Positions 27,650 to 36,783 of a stretch of 64,000 nt of DNA are shown here, one piece after another; the stretch's first letter is position 1, and each line of letters begins with the position of its first letter. This stretch comes from SYLG01 sp965226945 (lineage in GTDB: Bacteria; Planctomycetota; Planctomycetia; Gemmatales; Gemmataceae), in assembly GCA_965226945.1 (NCBI GenBank), contig OZ245717.1:1736001-1800000 (forward strand), written 5' to 3'. Under the pieces are notes generated by a model, which was given only the letters and a program-made list of their open reading frames with translations, had not been told where the DNA came from and made no database searches. The position numbers and the translations under genes are program-made.

Positions 27650-28328
27650 ACCTCGTTTGCAATCCTCGGACGCGGATCCGATCGAACCCACCGAGATCGT
27701 GAACGCGATCGATCATCCCGCGACCTATCCCGCGGGTCGGCCTGAAGGCAATGTTTTGCAGCCGCTAAACCGGGACATGCTTGAGCGCTACCGCTCCTGG
27801 CTTGGCTTTCTGGCACGCATGCAGACTCAGGTCTACCGTCCCGGCCGGTTTTCCGAATCGGACATTGTGCAGCAAACCATGTTCGAAGCCTGCCGGGACC
27901 TGCCGCAATTTCGGGGAAAAACCGAGCCGGAACTGATGGCCTGGCTCAAGAAAATTCTGGCGCATGTGCTCGCTCATCGTGCCCGCCACGACCGCGCCGA
28001 CAAGCGCGATGCAGGCCGAGAGATTTCCCTGGAAGCGGCGATCGAAGCCTCTTCACTTCGGCTGGCTGGTATGCTCGCTGATTCGGGCCCTTCGCCCAGT
28101 GCCATCGCCATGGCCCGCGAAGGCGAGGTGCGCCTTGCCGACTTGCTTGAAAAATTGCCCGACGACTACCGCGAAGTCATCTTCCTGCGCAATATCGAAG
28201 GCCTGCCTCACGAAGAGATCGCCACCCGCTTAAACCGTGGCGTGGGCGCCGTGCGCATGCTCTGGATCCGCGCTCTGGCAAAGATGAAGGAGTTACTGGA
28301 GGCGGAAGGTTTGAAAAAAGAACTTTAA
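27642..28328 (+). CDS. ECF-type sigma-70 family factor linked to the kinase
   Basis: A 228-residue sigma factor of the planctomycete kinase-associated ECF type. Region 2 is seen in FSESDIVQQTMFEACRDLPQF and MAWLKKILAHVLAHRARHD, and region 4 in LPDDYREVIFLRNIEGLPHE followed by the helix-turn-helix EEIATRLNRGVGAVRMLWIR. The ATG at 27642 overlaps the kinase stop by 8 bases. The interdomain linker is longer than in standard ECF factors. It should redirect RNA polymerase in answer to the kinase; phosphorylation as the control is known for some planctomycete-type ECF groups but is only inferred here. Confidence 0.9.
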   Translation: MPEPRLQSSDADPIEPTEIVNAIDHPATYPAGRPEGNVLQPLNRDMLERYRSWLGFLARMQTQVYRPGRFSESDIVQQTMFEACRDLPQFRGKTEPELMAWLKKILAHVLAHRARHDRADKRDAGREISLEAAIEASSLRLAGMLADSGPSPSAIAMAREGEVRLADLLEKLPDDYREVIFLRNIEGLPHEEIATRLNRGVGAVRMLWIRALAKMKELLEAEGLKKEL

Positions 28329-28365
28329 CGCAATGGCGCAAAGGGAAGAGAAGACGCGAAGGAGT

Positions 28366-29004
28366 TCAGGCCCCGTACCAAAGCACCGCGAAATAATGAA
28401 AGCCGGTGCCCGCGAGTACGAAGAGATGCCATATGAAATGGCCGAAGCGCAATCGTGAGTCGGTCGCGAAGAAAATGACGCCGATCGTGTAGGCGATCCC
28501 ACCCGCGAGCAATAGCTGCAGACCTTGTGGGGAAATGCGCGCCACCAGGGGATTAATGGCGATCAAAATGAGCCAGCCCATCGCCACATAAAGGGTTGTC
28601 GAAACGACCACGTTGGGAATTTTTTGAAACACCTTGAGACCGACACCGAAGACCGCGATGCTCCAGACGAGTCCTAACACCGTCCAGCCCCAAAAGCCCT
28701 TCAGGACTCCCAGGGTAAAAGGCGTGTAGGTGCCGGCGATTAGAAGAAAGATCGCCGAGTGCTCAATGATCAGGAACTTCTGCTTGGCCGGTCCGAAGGG
28801 CAAGGCGTGGTAGATGCTCGAAGTCAAATACAAAAAAGCCATCGTCGCGACAAAGATGCAGCAACCGGCGAAGTAGAAGGCGTCGGATTGCTTCTGAGCA
28901 TCGAGGATCAGAATCGGCCCAATGACCAACGAAATGAGAAATCCCAGGCCGTGGCTGAAGCTGTTGGCGATTTCTTCTTCCCGCGTTTGCCTCCGTGGCA
29001 GCAT
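28366..29004 (-). CDS. Hemolysin III family (PAQR-like) membrane protein
   Basis: A 212-residue membrane protein with about seven helices. Signatures of the HlyIII/YqfA/PAQR family are EEIANSFSHGLGF, YLTSSIYHALPF with its conserved Ser-His, IEHSAIFLLIAGTYTPF and HFIWHLFVLAGTGFHYFAV, giving the His and Ser residues thought to bind a metal for hydrolase activity in this superfamily. The ATG at 29004 has AAGGA about 9 bases upstream; the longer frame to 29085 is not supported. It is convergent with the sigma factor gene, with about 37 bases between the stops. Confidence 0.9.
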   Translation of the reverse strand: MLPRRQTREEEIANSFSHGLGFLISLVIGPILILDAQKQSDAFYFAGCCIFVATMAFLYLTSSIYHALPFGPAKQKFLIIEHSAIFLLIAGTYTPFTLGVLKGFWGWTVLGLVWSIAVFGVGLKVFQKIPNVVVSTTLYVAMGWLILIAINPLVARISPQGLQLLLAGGIAYTIGVIFFATDSRLRFGHFIWHLFVLAGTGFHYFAVLWYGA

Positions 29005-29194
29005 GCAAAAAATCCTTTTGACCGCGACTTTGCGGGCGCTTGCAATTCCTTCCCGCCCGGTAGACCTTGCCGCCCAGTCTAACACTGAAGCCGGCCGTTG
29101 ACAAAGTCATTTCCCGCCATTGGCCTCTTCGGCGGCAACATCGCAAGCCTCATAGGGGCCTTCCAGCACCAGGTTTCCTAGAGCTCCCCAATGA

Positions 29195-29644
29195 TTATTC
29201 GATCAATACCTGGTCATAGCGCTTTTGCAGGGCCGTCAGCGCCGATTTATCGAGTTCCGCCGCGCCGAACAATTTTTCCAGTTCGCTGAAATATTCGTGC
29301 TGATTGCCCGATGGAGTGAAAAGAACGAGCACGCGGGCCTGCCCCGGCCCCTTGTTCGTGAAACCATGATGAAGGCCGCGCGGCACAAAGGCCACCGATC
29401 CCTTCGGCCGCAACGATTTCGTCCCGGCCACGTTGAACTCGATCTCGCCATCGATGACATAGAGCGTCTCGTCCATGGTCATGTGGACGTGATAGTCGAT
29501 CGTCGCGGGTCCAAGCGTCAGATCGTACATTTCAAACGATCCGCCCGTTTGCGGCCCCAGTACTCGTGAAATGATGGTGAAGGGCCCCGCGATGTATTTC
29601 TCCCCTTCGCTTGGCAACAGTACCGAGGCAGCGGGATGTGACAT
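29195..29644 (-). CDS. Cupin-domain protein
   Basis: A 149-residue single-domain cupin. Motif 1 is YHVHMTMDETLYVIDGEIEF with the His and Glu metal ligands, and motif 2 is PRGLHHGFTNKGPG. Two ATGs in tandem precede the fold; the second (29644) is 7 bases after GGAG and is preferred. It follows the metallophosphoesterase on the same strand by about 60 bases. Likely a small cupin oxygenase, isomerase or binding protein; no substrate can be named. Confidence 0.82.
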   Translation of the reverse strand: MSHPAASVLLPSEGEKYIAGPFTIISRVLGPQTGGSFEMYDLTLGPATIDYHVHMTMDETLYVIDGEIEFNVAGTKSLRPKGSVAFVPRGLHHGFTNKGPGQARVLVLFTPSGNQHEYFSELEKLFGAAELDKSALTALQKRYDQVLIE

Positions 29645-29702
29645 CATGCATCTCCATTGGAAACAAAAGGTTGGCGGCCATGGGAGCGGCGCATCTTGTA
29701 GT

Positions 29703-30734
29703 TTAAGCGCCCGCCTTGGGCTGGACCTTCGCCAGCCGGCGATTTCTGATTCTTGGCGCGATCTCTTCGCCATCGGTCAGGGTCACTCCCCTGCCAAATC
29801 CAATCGCTCCCGGCGACCGCCCGACCCAGTCGCTTTGGCGTCCTTCAATGGACACGCTTCCATCCGGCGTTACGGTCAAGGTGGAGAAAACCACATCACG
29901 GTAAGGGCAAGTGTTCGCAATGGTGCGATATTTTTCATGGATTTCAGCAGGATAGCTCGGGTGGGCATGCTGCGGTCCCACCCAAAAATAGGAAGCGGAA
30001 TTGAGATGCAGGTAAGGGACGTTGCCCACGCGCAAGAGGTAATCGATATGCGTGTGGCCGCAGAGCGCCGCGAGGATCTTGTCGGCATGCGCGGTCAGGA
30101 TCGTTTGCACGTCCTGGGCATTGTCGATCGCCGAGGGTCCCGCCAGCGGCTGATGGGAAATGACGATCACCGGCCCCTTGGCCGCATTCAATTGATCGGC
30201 AAGCCACTGAGTTTGTTCCTTGCCCACATAGGCCGCATACCCACCCTTGTGGGTGGGAGAGCCGGCATCGTTGCCGTCAAGGACAAGCAAGGTCAGCCCC
30301 TGAATCTCCCGTGAGTAATAACGCTGCGGCATCTTCCAGGCTTTCAGACACTGCTCCTTCTTGTGGCCGCCGTCCATGTCGTGATTGCCAAGGACATGCA
30401 GCGGCATGGCGCTCGTGGTGTTGAACAGATCCGCGACCTTTTGATTTTTGGAGCTAGGCACCGCGAAATCGCCCAGTTGCAAGGTGGCGTCCGGCCTGAA
30501 GGTCTCCATCGCCTTGGCGAACGCCGCCATCCGTTCGGGACCATCGTGCATGATGTCCTGGTGCAGATCGGTGATCAGGCCAATCTTAATTGGTTTGTCC
30601 AAAATCGCGCCGCGCGTTTTGCCCAGAGCAGGCAACGCCAAGGATCCCGCCGCGACCGCGGCCGTCTTGATGAAGCCACGCCGCGATATTGCGGTACGGT
30701 ACGACTCCTGAACGCTCCAATTGGGAAAGGACAT
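29703..30734 (-). CDS. Tat-exported calcineurin-like metallophosphoesterase
   Basis: A 343-residue protein with a twin-arginine signal (AISRRGFIKTAAVAAGSLAL). The metallophosphoesterase motifs appear in order: GLITDLHQD (D-x-H), LQLGDFAV, LGNHDMDGGH, VISHQPLAG and LCGHTHIDYLL, giving a complete two-metal site. It is probably a periplasmic phosphodiesterase or phosphatase. The ATG at 30734 is chosen because GGAG lies 6-7 bases upstream; the frame is open to 30764. It heads a two-gene run with the cupin. Confidence 0.9.
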   Translation of the reverse strand: MSFPNWSVQESYRTAISRRGFIKTAAVAAGSLALPALGKTRGAILDKPIKIGLITDLHQDIMHDGPERMAAFAKAMETFRPDATLQLGDFAVPSSKNQKVADLFNTTSAMPLHVLGNHDMDGGHKKEQCLKAWKMPQRYYSREIQGLTLLVLDGNDAGSPTHKGGYAAYVGKEQTQWLADQLNAAKGPVIVISHQPLAGPSAIDNAQDVQTILTAHADKILAALCGHTHIDYLLRVGNVPYLHLNSASYFWVGPQHAHPSYPAEIHEKYRTIANTCPYRDVVFSTLTVTPDGSVSIEGRQSDWVGRSPGAIGFGRGVTLTDGEEIAPRIRNRRLAKVQPKAGA

Positions 30735-30878
30735 GGGTTTCTCCAGGATTCGGGAATCAATCAAAACAGGCCGGCTGCGGGAGCTGGCAGTCTCCCTTCA
30801 GATTACGGGTCACGAGGACCAGAATGGGTTGCGCCTTCAAGAAGATTTCGTGTGTAGCCAGGGGGCTGTTTAAGAAAG

Positions 30879-31050
30879 GAAACATCTCACGCGGAGACGC
30901 GGGGGGGCGGAGAGAATACGGAGAAACGACGAGGTACGATTTGTCCGACACAAAGACACTTACGGGGTCGCCAACCTCAAGGCGGCCGCCCCTCCCTGTT
31001 CCCTCCGCTTCCTCTCCGCGTCTCCGCATCTGAGCGTGAGAAAATGTTTT
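30879..31050. repeat. MITE-like element with imperfect terminal inverted repeats in a 407-base intergenic region
   Basis: Between divergent genes (30735-31141), the left arm GGAAACATCTCACGCGGAGA and its continuation GCGGGG, and the right arm near 31011-31050 (CCTCTCCGCGTCTCCGC, then TGAGCGTGAGAAAATGTTTTCC), are imperfect inverted copies about 100 bases apart. The phrase CTCACGCGGAGACGCGG is characteristic of dispersed intergenic palindromes. No ORF inside is convincing. The element may have moved in as a non-autonomous transposon or may form an RNA hairpin in the leader of the plus-strand operon. Confidence 0.5.
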
Positions 31051-31141
31051 CCGTTTGGCCTCTCTCCCACCCGGCGAAACATTCCCCCCTAAAATGCCCG
31101 TTTGCCGGTTCAGAAATGAAATCACTGGGGAACGGGGTTCC

Positions 31142-32347
31142 ATGCGTACGATCTGGTCGTTTGGCTCGGCGGGACGATTGTTTTTCGGCAAAGGCGCCAG
31201 TCTGCGCGCGCCTGAACTTGCCAAACAACACGGATTACGCCGCCTTTTCGTCATCAGCGACCCGATTCTCGAACAGGCAGGGATCGTCAAACGCGTCGTC
31301 GATCCCCTGATGCAAGCGGGCCTTGAGGTCCAGGTGTTTCTGGGCGGCGAACCGGAACCGACCTTGCAAGCGGTCCACAAGAGCCTTGCGGCCGCGCGTG
31401 CCTTTGGCCCCACCGGTTTCATCGGCCTGGGCGGCGGGTCCAATATGGATCTGGCCAAGATCACCAGCAAGGTTTTGACCCACGGCGGCCAGCCCAAAGA
31501 CTACACGGGCGACGACCGCCTGCCCGGCCCGATCATTCCCCTCCTCTGCATACCGACCACCGCTGGCACCGGTTCCGAAGTCTCGCATGCCGATGTCTAC
31601 ACCGAGCCCGAAGCGGGGATCAAAATCGGCAGTTTGTCTCCCTTTTTGCGTCCGGCCATCGCGCTGGTCGATCCGTTGCTCACCATGAGCTGCCCGGCCA
31701 AGGTCACGGCCGATTCGGGCATCGACGCATTGACTCATGCCATGGAAGCCTACACGGCCGTTTCCAACGAAGAGTTTCCCTTACCCGAACCGGGGCGCTC
31801 GCTCTATCAGGGCAAAAACCCGATGGGCGACATGATGGCGGAAAAAGCCATCCGCCTGGTGGGCAAGTACCTGGCCAAGGCCGTCGAAGAACCAGGTAAT
31901 GAAGAAGCCCGCGAAGGGATGGCGCTGGCCGCGACCCTGGGCGGCCTCGCGTTCTCCAATGTCGGCGTTGCCGCCGTTCATGCACTGGAATATGCCGTGG
32001 CAAGCGTGGTGCCGGTGAGTCATGGCGCCGGCAATGGACTGCTCTTGCCCTATGTCATGACGCAATATCTCGGAGCGCGTGCCGCCGAATTCGCCAATAT
32101 CGCGTCCTGGCTGGGGGCGGATGTTACCGGCCTCAGTCAACAAGAAGCGGCACGCAAGGCGATTGAACAGGTCTTTGCGCTCAGGCGTCGCATCGGTATT
32201 CCCGATCGCCTGCGGGACCTCGGCTTTCCCAAGGAAAAACTCGCCGAGACCGCCGCCAAGGGCCACGCCGTCGAACGCATCATGCGCGTCAACCCAGTGA
32301 AGCTCGACCTGGATCATTGCGTGCGCATCATGGAGGCCGCCTGGTGA
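31142..32347 (+). CDS. Iron-containing alcohol dehydrogenase family enzyme
   Basis: A 401-residue group III (Fe-ADH) dehydrogenase. The NAD(P)-binding motif is GLGGGSNMDLAKI, followed by the family block IPTTAGTGSEVSHADVYT. The metal site is formed by Asp in DSGIDALTHAMEAYT, its His, the second His in AVHALEYAV and the third in SHGAGNGLLLPYVM. It would interconvert an alcohol and aldehyde or ketone; the exact substrate is open, as group III members act on butanol, glycerol, maleylacetate and others. The ATG at 31142 begins the conserved N-terminus; the frame is open to 31055. It overlaps the next gene by four bases. Confidence 0.92.
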   Translation: MRTIWSFGSAGRLFFGKGASLRAPELAKQHGLRRLFVISDPILEQAGIVKRVVDPLMQAGLEVQVFLGGEPEPTLQAVHKSLAAARAFGPTGFIGLGGGSNMDLAKITSKVLTHGGQPKDYTGDDRLPGPIIPLLCIPTTAGTGSEVSHADVYTEPEAGIKIGSLSPFLRPAIALVDPLLTMSCPAKVTADSGIDALTHAMEAYTAVSNEEFPLPEPGRSLYQGKNPMGDMMAEKAIRLVGKYLAKAVEEPGNEEAREGMALAATLGGLAFSNVGVAAVHALEYAVASVVPVSHGAGNGLLLPYVMTQYLGARAAEFANIASWLGADVTGLSQQEAARKAIEQVFALRRRIGIPDRLRDLGFPKEKLAETAAKGHAVERIMRVNPVKLDLDHCVRIMEAAW

Positions 32348-33576
32348 TTTCTTTGCGAAACTTTCGATATTCTCAATTCCTGACAATTCTCGGTCTCGCC
32401 ATTCTTGGCCAAGGTTTGCTGTTGGCCGAACTTTACGCAAAGGATGACCCTCCCGCGAAAAAAGACTCGTCCGCCAAGGATGATCCCGCGCCCAAGAAGG
32501 ACGCAAAGACCGAGAAAGTACTCACGCTCGAAGAAAAATTCAAAGCCCGCATCGCAGCGTTTCGCGAGAAGCAAAAAAAAGGAGCGCTCGCCGTGGCGAT
32601 CCTCACCTCTCGAAGTGAGTTCTTCGATGGCAGCGGTTCCATCAGCGGCAAGGAGGGAGACCCGGCGCCGACTTCCGCAACTCCCTTTGAAATCGGCAGC
32701 ATCACCAAGGTGTTTACCGGCATCCTCCTTTCCGAAGCGGTCGAACGTGGCGAACTAAGGCTGGACGAGCCTTTGGGGAAAATTCTGCCCGACTGGAAAT
32801 TCCCCGAATTCGACACGCGCCAAATTACAGCCATCGATCTGACCACCCACACCTCGGGCCTTCCTCCCGTACCGCTCGAAGTCACCGCCCGCGCCATCAT
32901 GCCGTGGCTTGACCCCTATGAAACCTACACCGTCGACAAACTGAAGAAGGATATGGGCACGCTCAGCATCACCCGGCCTCCGGGAGCGAGCCAGGCCTAT
33001 TCCAATCTCGGCGTCGGCCTGCTCGGCACCATCCTGACGCTCAAGGCGAATAAGGAACGCTTTACCGATCTGGTCAAGGAACGAATCCTCGACCCCTGGG
33101 GCATGAAAAAAACGGTGCCCAATATCAAAAAGCTGGAAGGCCGGCCCGCGGCTTTCAACGCGGCGGGCCTTCCAGCAAATGCCTGGACGTTCGATGCGCT
33201 CGGCGGCGCGGGGTGCCTGGCCTCGACGACGGAAGACTTGCTCATTTTCTCGCGCAAATTCCTCGACCCGCAGGATAAGAAAACCGTACTGGCCCGGGTC
33301 ATGCGCAACTGGCGGGATCTGCCCTCCAACGAACAGGCCAGTTTTCAGACAAAATCGATCGGCTTTGGGGCCTTTCAAGCCAAGGCGAAAGGTCGAAATG
33401 AAACGATTTACTGGCACAATGGCGGCACCGGCGGCTTCTGCAGCTTCTGGGCGGTGGTGCCTGAGAAAAAGATCGCCGTGGTCATCCTTTGCTCGGTGGC
33501 GGATCGCAAGGTCGACCGGATGGGGATCGATCTGTTGCTTGAGGCCTTGAAGCAGGATGGATCGGCGGGCAAGTGA
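32344..33576 (+). CDS. Class C beta-lactamase-like serine hydrolase
   Basis: A 410-residue exported enzyme of the AmpC/D-Ala-D-Ala-peptidase/esterase superfamily. After signal peptide SQFLTILGLAILGQGLLLAE comes a Lys/Asp-rich linker, then the nucleophile motif S119-ITK122 (EIGSITKVFTG), the Y219-SN motif (QAYSNLGVG) and an H-N-G triad in place of KTG near 358 (YWHNGGTGGFCS). This HxG variant is usual in esterases and peptidases, so beta-lactam resistance should not be assumed. The GTG start overlaps the preceding TGA (GTGA), and its own stop overlaps the next gene in the same way. Confidence 0.88.
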   Translation: MISLRNFRYSQFLTILGLAILGQGLLLAELYAKDDPPAKKDSSAKDDPAPKKDAKTEKVLTLEEKFKARIAAFREKQKKGALAVAILTSRSEFFDGSGSISGKEGDPAPTSATPFEIGSITKVFTGILLSEAVERGELRLDEPLGKILPDWKFPEFDTRQITAIDLTTHTSGLPPVPLEVTARAIMPWLDPYETYTVDKLKKDMGTLSITRPPGASQAYSNLGVGLLGTILTLKANKERFTDLVKERILDPWGMKKTVPNIKKLEGRPAAFNAAGLPANAWTFDALGGAGCLASTTEDLLIFSRKFLDPQDKKTVLARVMRNWRDLPSNEQASFQTKSIGFGAFQAKAKGRNETIYWHNGGTGGFCSFWAVVPEKKIAVVILCSVADRKVDRMGIDLLLEALKQDGSAGK

Positions 33577-35201
33577 ATCTCGATCCTCAAGTCGTCCGCC
33601 AAGCCTGGCAAAACGGCGATCGTCTCATGATCGCCGATCTGATGGAAGCGACCCGCCCCGGCTGGGCCGAGCTGATTCGTCTGGAATCGGCCGCCGAAGA
33701 GGACACGGGAAGCGCGATCGAATCGGTCGAAACCATTCGCAACCGGCGGCGATTGATCGCCCAACAGGAACGCACGCACGGCGCCTGGTCCCGATCGCTG
33801 TTCGACTGGGACTGGCAAGAGGGGATGGTCGAGCGGCTCGAATCGACGATTCGAGGCTGGCAACGACTCAGCGCCGAGCCGCGGATCGATCCCGTGCTCG
33901 CTTGCTGGAGCGAAGGACGGCTTCGCCTCTCGATGGGCGAAGAGCCCGCCGCTGCCGAGATCCTCGCGCAATTTCCCCACTGGACGAGGCTATCGGTGGT
34001 CTCCCAGGCGCGCTTCGATGTCGAGCGGTTCTTGCGCCATTGCCCGGCGAATCGTTTGATCCGGCTCGACTTATCGGGACTGGAAATCGAGGGGGGATCG
34101 ATCCGTGGGATGGCCGCCAGCGGCCTGCTTGGCCACTTGCGATCGCTTGATCTTTCACGCTGCCCGACGGTGGGCGACCGGGCCGCGCGCGATCTGGCCG
34201 AGGTCGGTTCGCCCAGCCTGGAAGAACTCGACCTGAGCGCATCGAACCTGACCCGTGCCGGCTTGACCGCGCTGCTCCACTCGACTGGATTTCCGAATTT
34301 AAGGGTCTTGAAAGTCGATTTATTCGAACAGGAGAAGGCGAACCACGACCGGGGCCATGATTTGCGCCGCGCGATCGAGCATTCTCCGCTATGGCGTACG
34401 CTTGAGGCGCTCGACCTTAATGGCATCCATTTGCAACCTCATGAATGGGAGGCGCTTGCCGACTTGCCAGAGTGGCGCCGGCTCAGGCGGGTGGGGCTGG
34501 CCAGGGCGTTTCCTGGGCCGCATTTAATCAGTAAGCTCGCATCGAGCAGCACGCTTGAATCGCTCGATTTGGCCGGCAATCATCTGCATGGCGGGTCGCT
34601 CTTGGAATGGACTGCCGCGGGAAGGCCGCCCCGCCTTACCGCCCTTCGGCTCGACGATAACCCGATCGCCGACAAGGCGATGATCAGTCTGGCGAAAACC
34701 GGTTGGTTCTCGGGGCTCAAGCAGCTTGAGATTCGTTCGATCGAGATCGGCAAGCCGGGACTGACGCGGCTTGCCGAAGCCGTCGCAAATCACCGAGTGG
34801 AGCGGTTCGCGGCCGGCGGCAATTTTCTGGGGGATGTGAGTTTGCCCGCGCTGCTTGAAGCGCTCGGGCCGGTGGACGAGTTGCATCTGGGGGGCACCAG
34901 CGTCGACGAACCGATCGCGCGCACGCTCAAGGAGCGCATTCCTCCCACGGTGCGCCGCTTGACTCTTGGCCCGGTCGCCCTCGGCCTGGAACTTTCTCAC
35001 ACCTGGAAAGAGCCGGGCCGGCTGGAGCATCTGGATGTGCTTGGGGTTTTGCGCGCGCAATCGGCCATGGCGGCCGATCGGCAAGACCTCACTCGATTGC
35101 TCGACGCCTGGCCCGCACCCGGCTTGACGAAAATTGTCGATGAAACCGGTACGATCGCGCGGCGCCGGCCCGGGAAGCCCAGGCCGACAAGCTCCGCCTG
35201 A
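33573..35201 (+). CDS. Leucine-rich repeat protein
   Basis: A 542-residue LRR protein with no signal peptide. Repeats are visible as LIRLDLSGLEIEG, LRSLDLSRCPTVGD, LEELDLSASNLTRAG, LEALDLNGIHLQPHE, LESLDLAGNHLHGGS, LTALRLDDNPIADKA and VDELHLGGTSVDE. The N-terminal segment (residues 1-60, WAELIRLESAAEE) recalls the planctomycete TIGR02996 leader often seen before LRRs. LRR arrays bind proteins; no partner is suggested. The GTG at 33573 overlaps the serine hydrolase stop by 4 bases, so translation is likely coupled within the three-gene operon. Confidence 0.85.
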   Translation: MNLDPQVVRQAWQNGDRLMIADLMEATRPGWAELIRLESAAEEDTGSAIESVETIRNRRRLIAQQERTHGAWSRSLFDWDWQEGMVERLESTIRGWQRLSAEPRIDPVLACWSEGRLRLSMGEEPAAAEILAQFPHWTRLSVVSQARFDVERFLRHCPANRLIRLDLSGLEIEGGSIRGMAASGLLGHLRSLDLSRCPTVGDRAARDLAEVGSPSLEELDLSASNLTRAGLTALLHSTGFPNLRVLKVDLFEQEKANHDRGHDLRRAIEHSPLWRTLEALDLNGIHLQPHEWEALADLPEWRRLRRVGLARAFPGPHLISKLASSSTLESLDLAGNHLHGGSLLEWTAAGRPPRLTALRLDDNPIADKAMISLAKTGWFSGLKQLEIRSIEIGKPGLTRLAEAVANHRVERFAAGGNFLGDVSLPALLEALGPVDELHLGGTSVDEPIARTLKERIPPTVRRLTLGPVALGLELSHTWKEPGRLEHLDVLGVLRAQSAMAADRQDLTRLLDAWPAPGLTKIVDETGTIARRRPGKPRPTSSA

Positions 35202-35257
35202 GCTCCATCTGCCAAAGAGGCGCGACCTTCACCGCGAAAAAAACCATCGGCCAAGGA

Positions 35258-36556
35258 CTACGGAGTTTTGCGAGCGCCGATATCCTTGCGGTAATGCATG
35301 CCGGTGAAGCGGATGTGGTTCATGGCCTCGTAGGCATTTTGCCGCGCCTGAGTCAGATCGGCCCCCAGTGCCGTGACGGCCAGCACCCGGCCGCCATCGG
35401 TCACGATCCGGTTGCCATCTTTTTTGGTGCCGCCATGAAACACCATGACGTCGGGCAATTCTGCCGCGTCGGCCAGGCCATCGATCCGATCACCCCTCAC
35501 GAGTCGGCCCGGATATCCCTTGGCGCAGGCGACCACCGCGACGGCCGGACGCGGATCGAATTCGATCTTTCCTTCGAACTCATCAAGGCGCTCGTCCACG
35601 CAGGCCTCAAGCAGGTCGAGTAGGTCGGTTTTCAGGCGAAAGAGCAGCGGCTGCGTTTCGGGGTCGCCCAGGCGTACGTTGAACTCCAAAACTCTGGGAC
35701 CCTGGTTGGTCATCATCATCCCCGCATAAAGAACCCCCTTGAAGGGGATCCGCCGGCGGCGCATTTCGTGGACTGTGGGAACGAGCACTTCGCGATCGAC
35801 GCGCTCAAGCAGTTCGGGGCTGGCCAGGTCGGCCGGGCAAAAGGCTCCCATGCCGCCGGTGTTGGGGCCCATGTCGTTGTCGTAAACCGCCTTGTGATCC
35901 TGGCACACCGGCAACCGCACAATGGTCCGGCCCGAGACCAGGGCAAGCACGCTCAGTTCATAGCCGGAAAGGCGCCGTTCAATCACGACCTGCCTGCCGA
36001 CGGAGCGGCCGAACTCCTCGCGCACCATGATCCGCTCGACCGCTTCCATCGCGTCTTCGCGAGTGGAGCAGACCATGACGCCCTTGCCCGCGGCCAGGCC
36101 GTCGGCCTTGACGACGAGCGGGTATTCGCGGCTCTGAATGAAATTGCGGGCGATTTCGGGATGGTCGCACACCTTGAATTCCGAGGTGGGAACATTGGCT
36201 TCCCGCATGATCTCCTTGGAGAAGGCCTTGCTGCCTTCCAGACGCGCTGCGTCCTTGGAAGGGCCAAACACGCGCAGGCCTTCCGCCTTGAGCGCATCGG
36301 TGATGCCTGCCGCAAGCGGGTCTTCGGGCCCGACGACGACGAGGCCGATCGATTCTTTCTTGGCGAATTCCACGATCGCGGGAAAATCGTCGAGCGCCAA
36401 CGGAACATTGGCGATCGGCACGCGCGCACCGGGACCAGGAGTGTCGGTGCCGCCATTTCCTGGGGCGACGAAGATCATGCTGGCGCGAGGCGAACAGGAG
36501 AGTTTCCAGGCCAGGGCATGCTCTCGCCCCCCCTTGCCCAACACCAGGATGCGCAT
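35258..36556 (-). CDS. purD: Phosphoribosylamine--glycine ligase
   Basis: A 432-residue ATP-grasp enzyme for the second step of purine synthesis: ATP, glycine and 5-phosphoribosylamine give GAR. Motifs include MRILVLGKGGREHALAWKL, GPEDPLAAGITDALK, the ATP-binding PLVVKADGLAAGKGVMVC, DNDMGPNTGGMGAFCPA and VLEFNVRLGDPETQPLLFRL with metal-binding Glu and Asn. The ATG at 36556 starts the conserved N-terminus; the frame runs on to 36595 without homology. It is convergent with the LRR gene and downstream of the sulfite reductase, and is probably its own transcript. Confidence 0.96.
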   Translation of the reverse strand: MRILVLGKGGREHALAWKLSCSPRASMIFVAPGNGGTDTPGPGARVPIANVPLALDDFPAIVEFAKKESIGLVVVGPEDPLAAGITDALKAEGLRVFGPSKDAARLEGSKAFSKEIMREANVPTSEFKVCDHPEIARNFIQSREYPLVVKADGLAAGKGVMVCSTREDAMEAVERIMVREEFGRSVGRQVVIERRLSGYELSVLALVSGRTIVRLPVCQDHKAVYDNDMGPNTGGMGAFCPADLASPELLERVDREVLVPTVHEMRRRRIPFKGVLYAGMMMTNQGPRVLEFNVRLGDPETQPLLFRLKTDLLDLLEACVDERLDEFEGKIEFDPRPAVAVVACAKGYPGRLVRGDRIDGLADAAELPDVMVFHGGTKKDGNRIVTDGGRVLAVTALGADLTQARQNAYEAMNHIRFTGMHYRKDIGARKTP

Positions 36557-36783
36557 GACCAAATCACTCCGAAACGAAAATAGGCACAACAACAAGCGAA
36601 ATCATTACAACAATGGGCACAAGAAACGAAAAAGGGGCACGGCTTGCGCCATCCCCCCATCGTGAACGGGCCAGCGAGTCTGGTTCAGACCCGCATTCAT
36701 CAGGTTATGAAATTGAAAGGCTCAAGGGGAATCCAGAGACTCCCCGCGACAAACAAGCTGCGACCGATCGATCTCGCGGAGGG

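Noticed and set aside
32344..33576. Calling the serine hydrolase an antibiotic resistance beta-lactamase
   Set aside because: The KTG box is replaced by H-N-G, as in esterase and peptidase relatives, and no resistance context is present.
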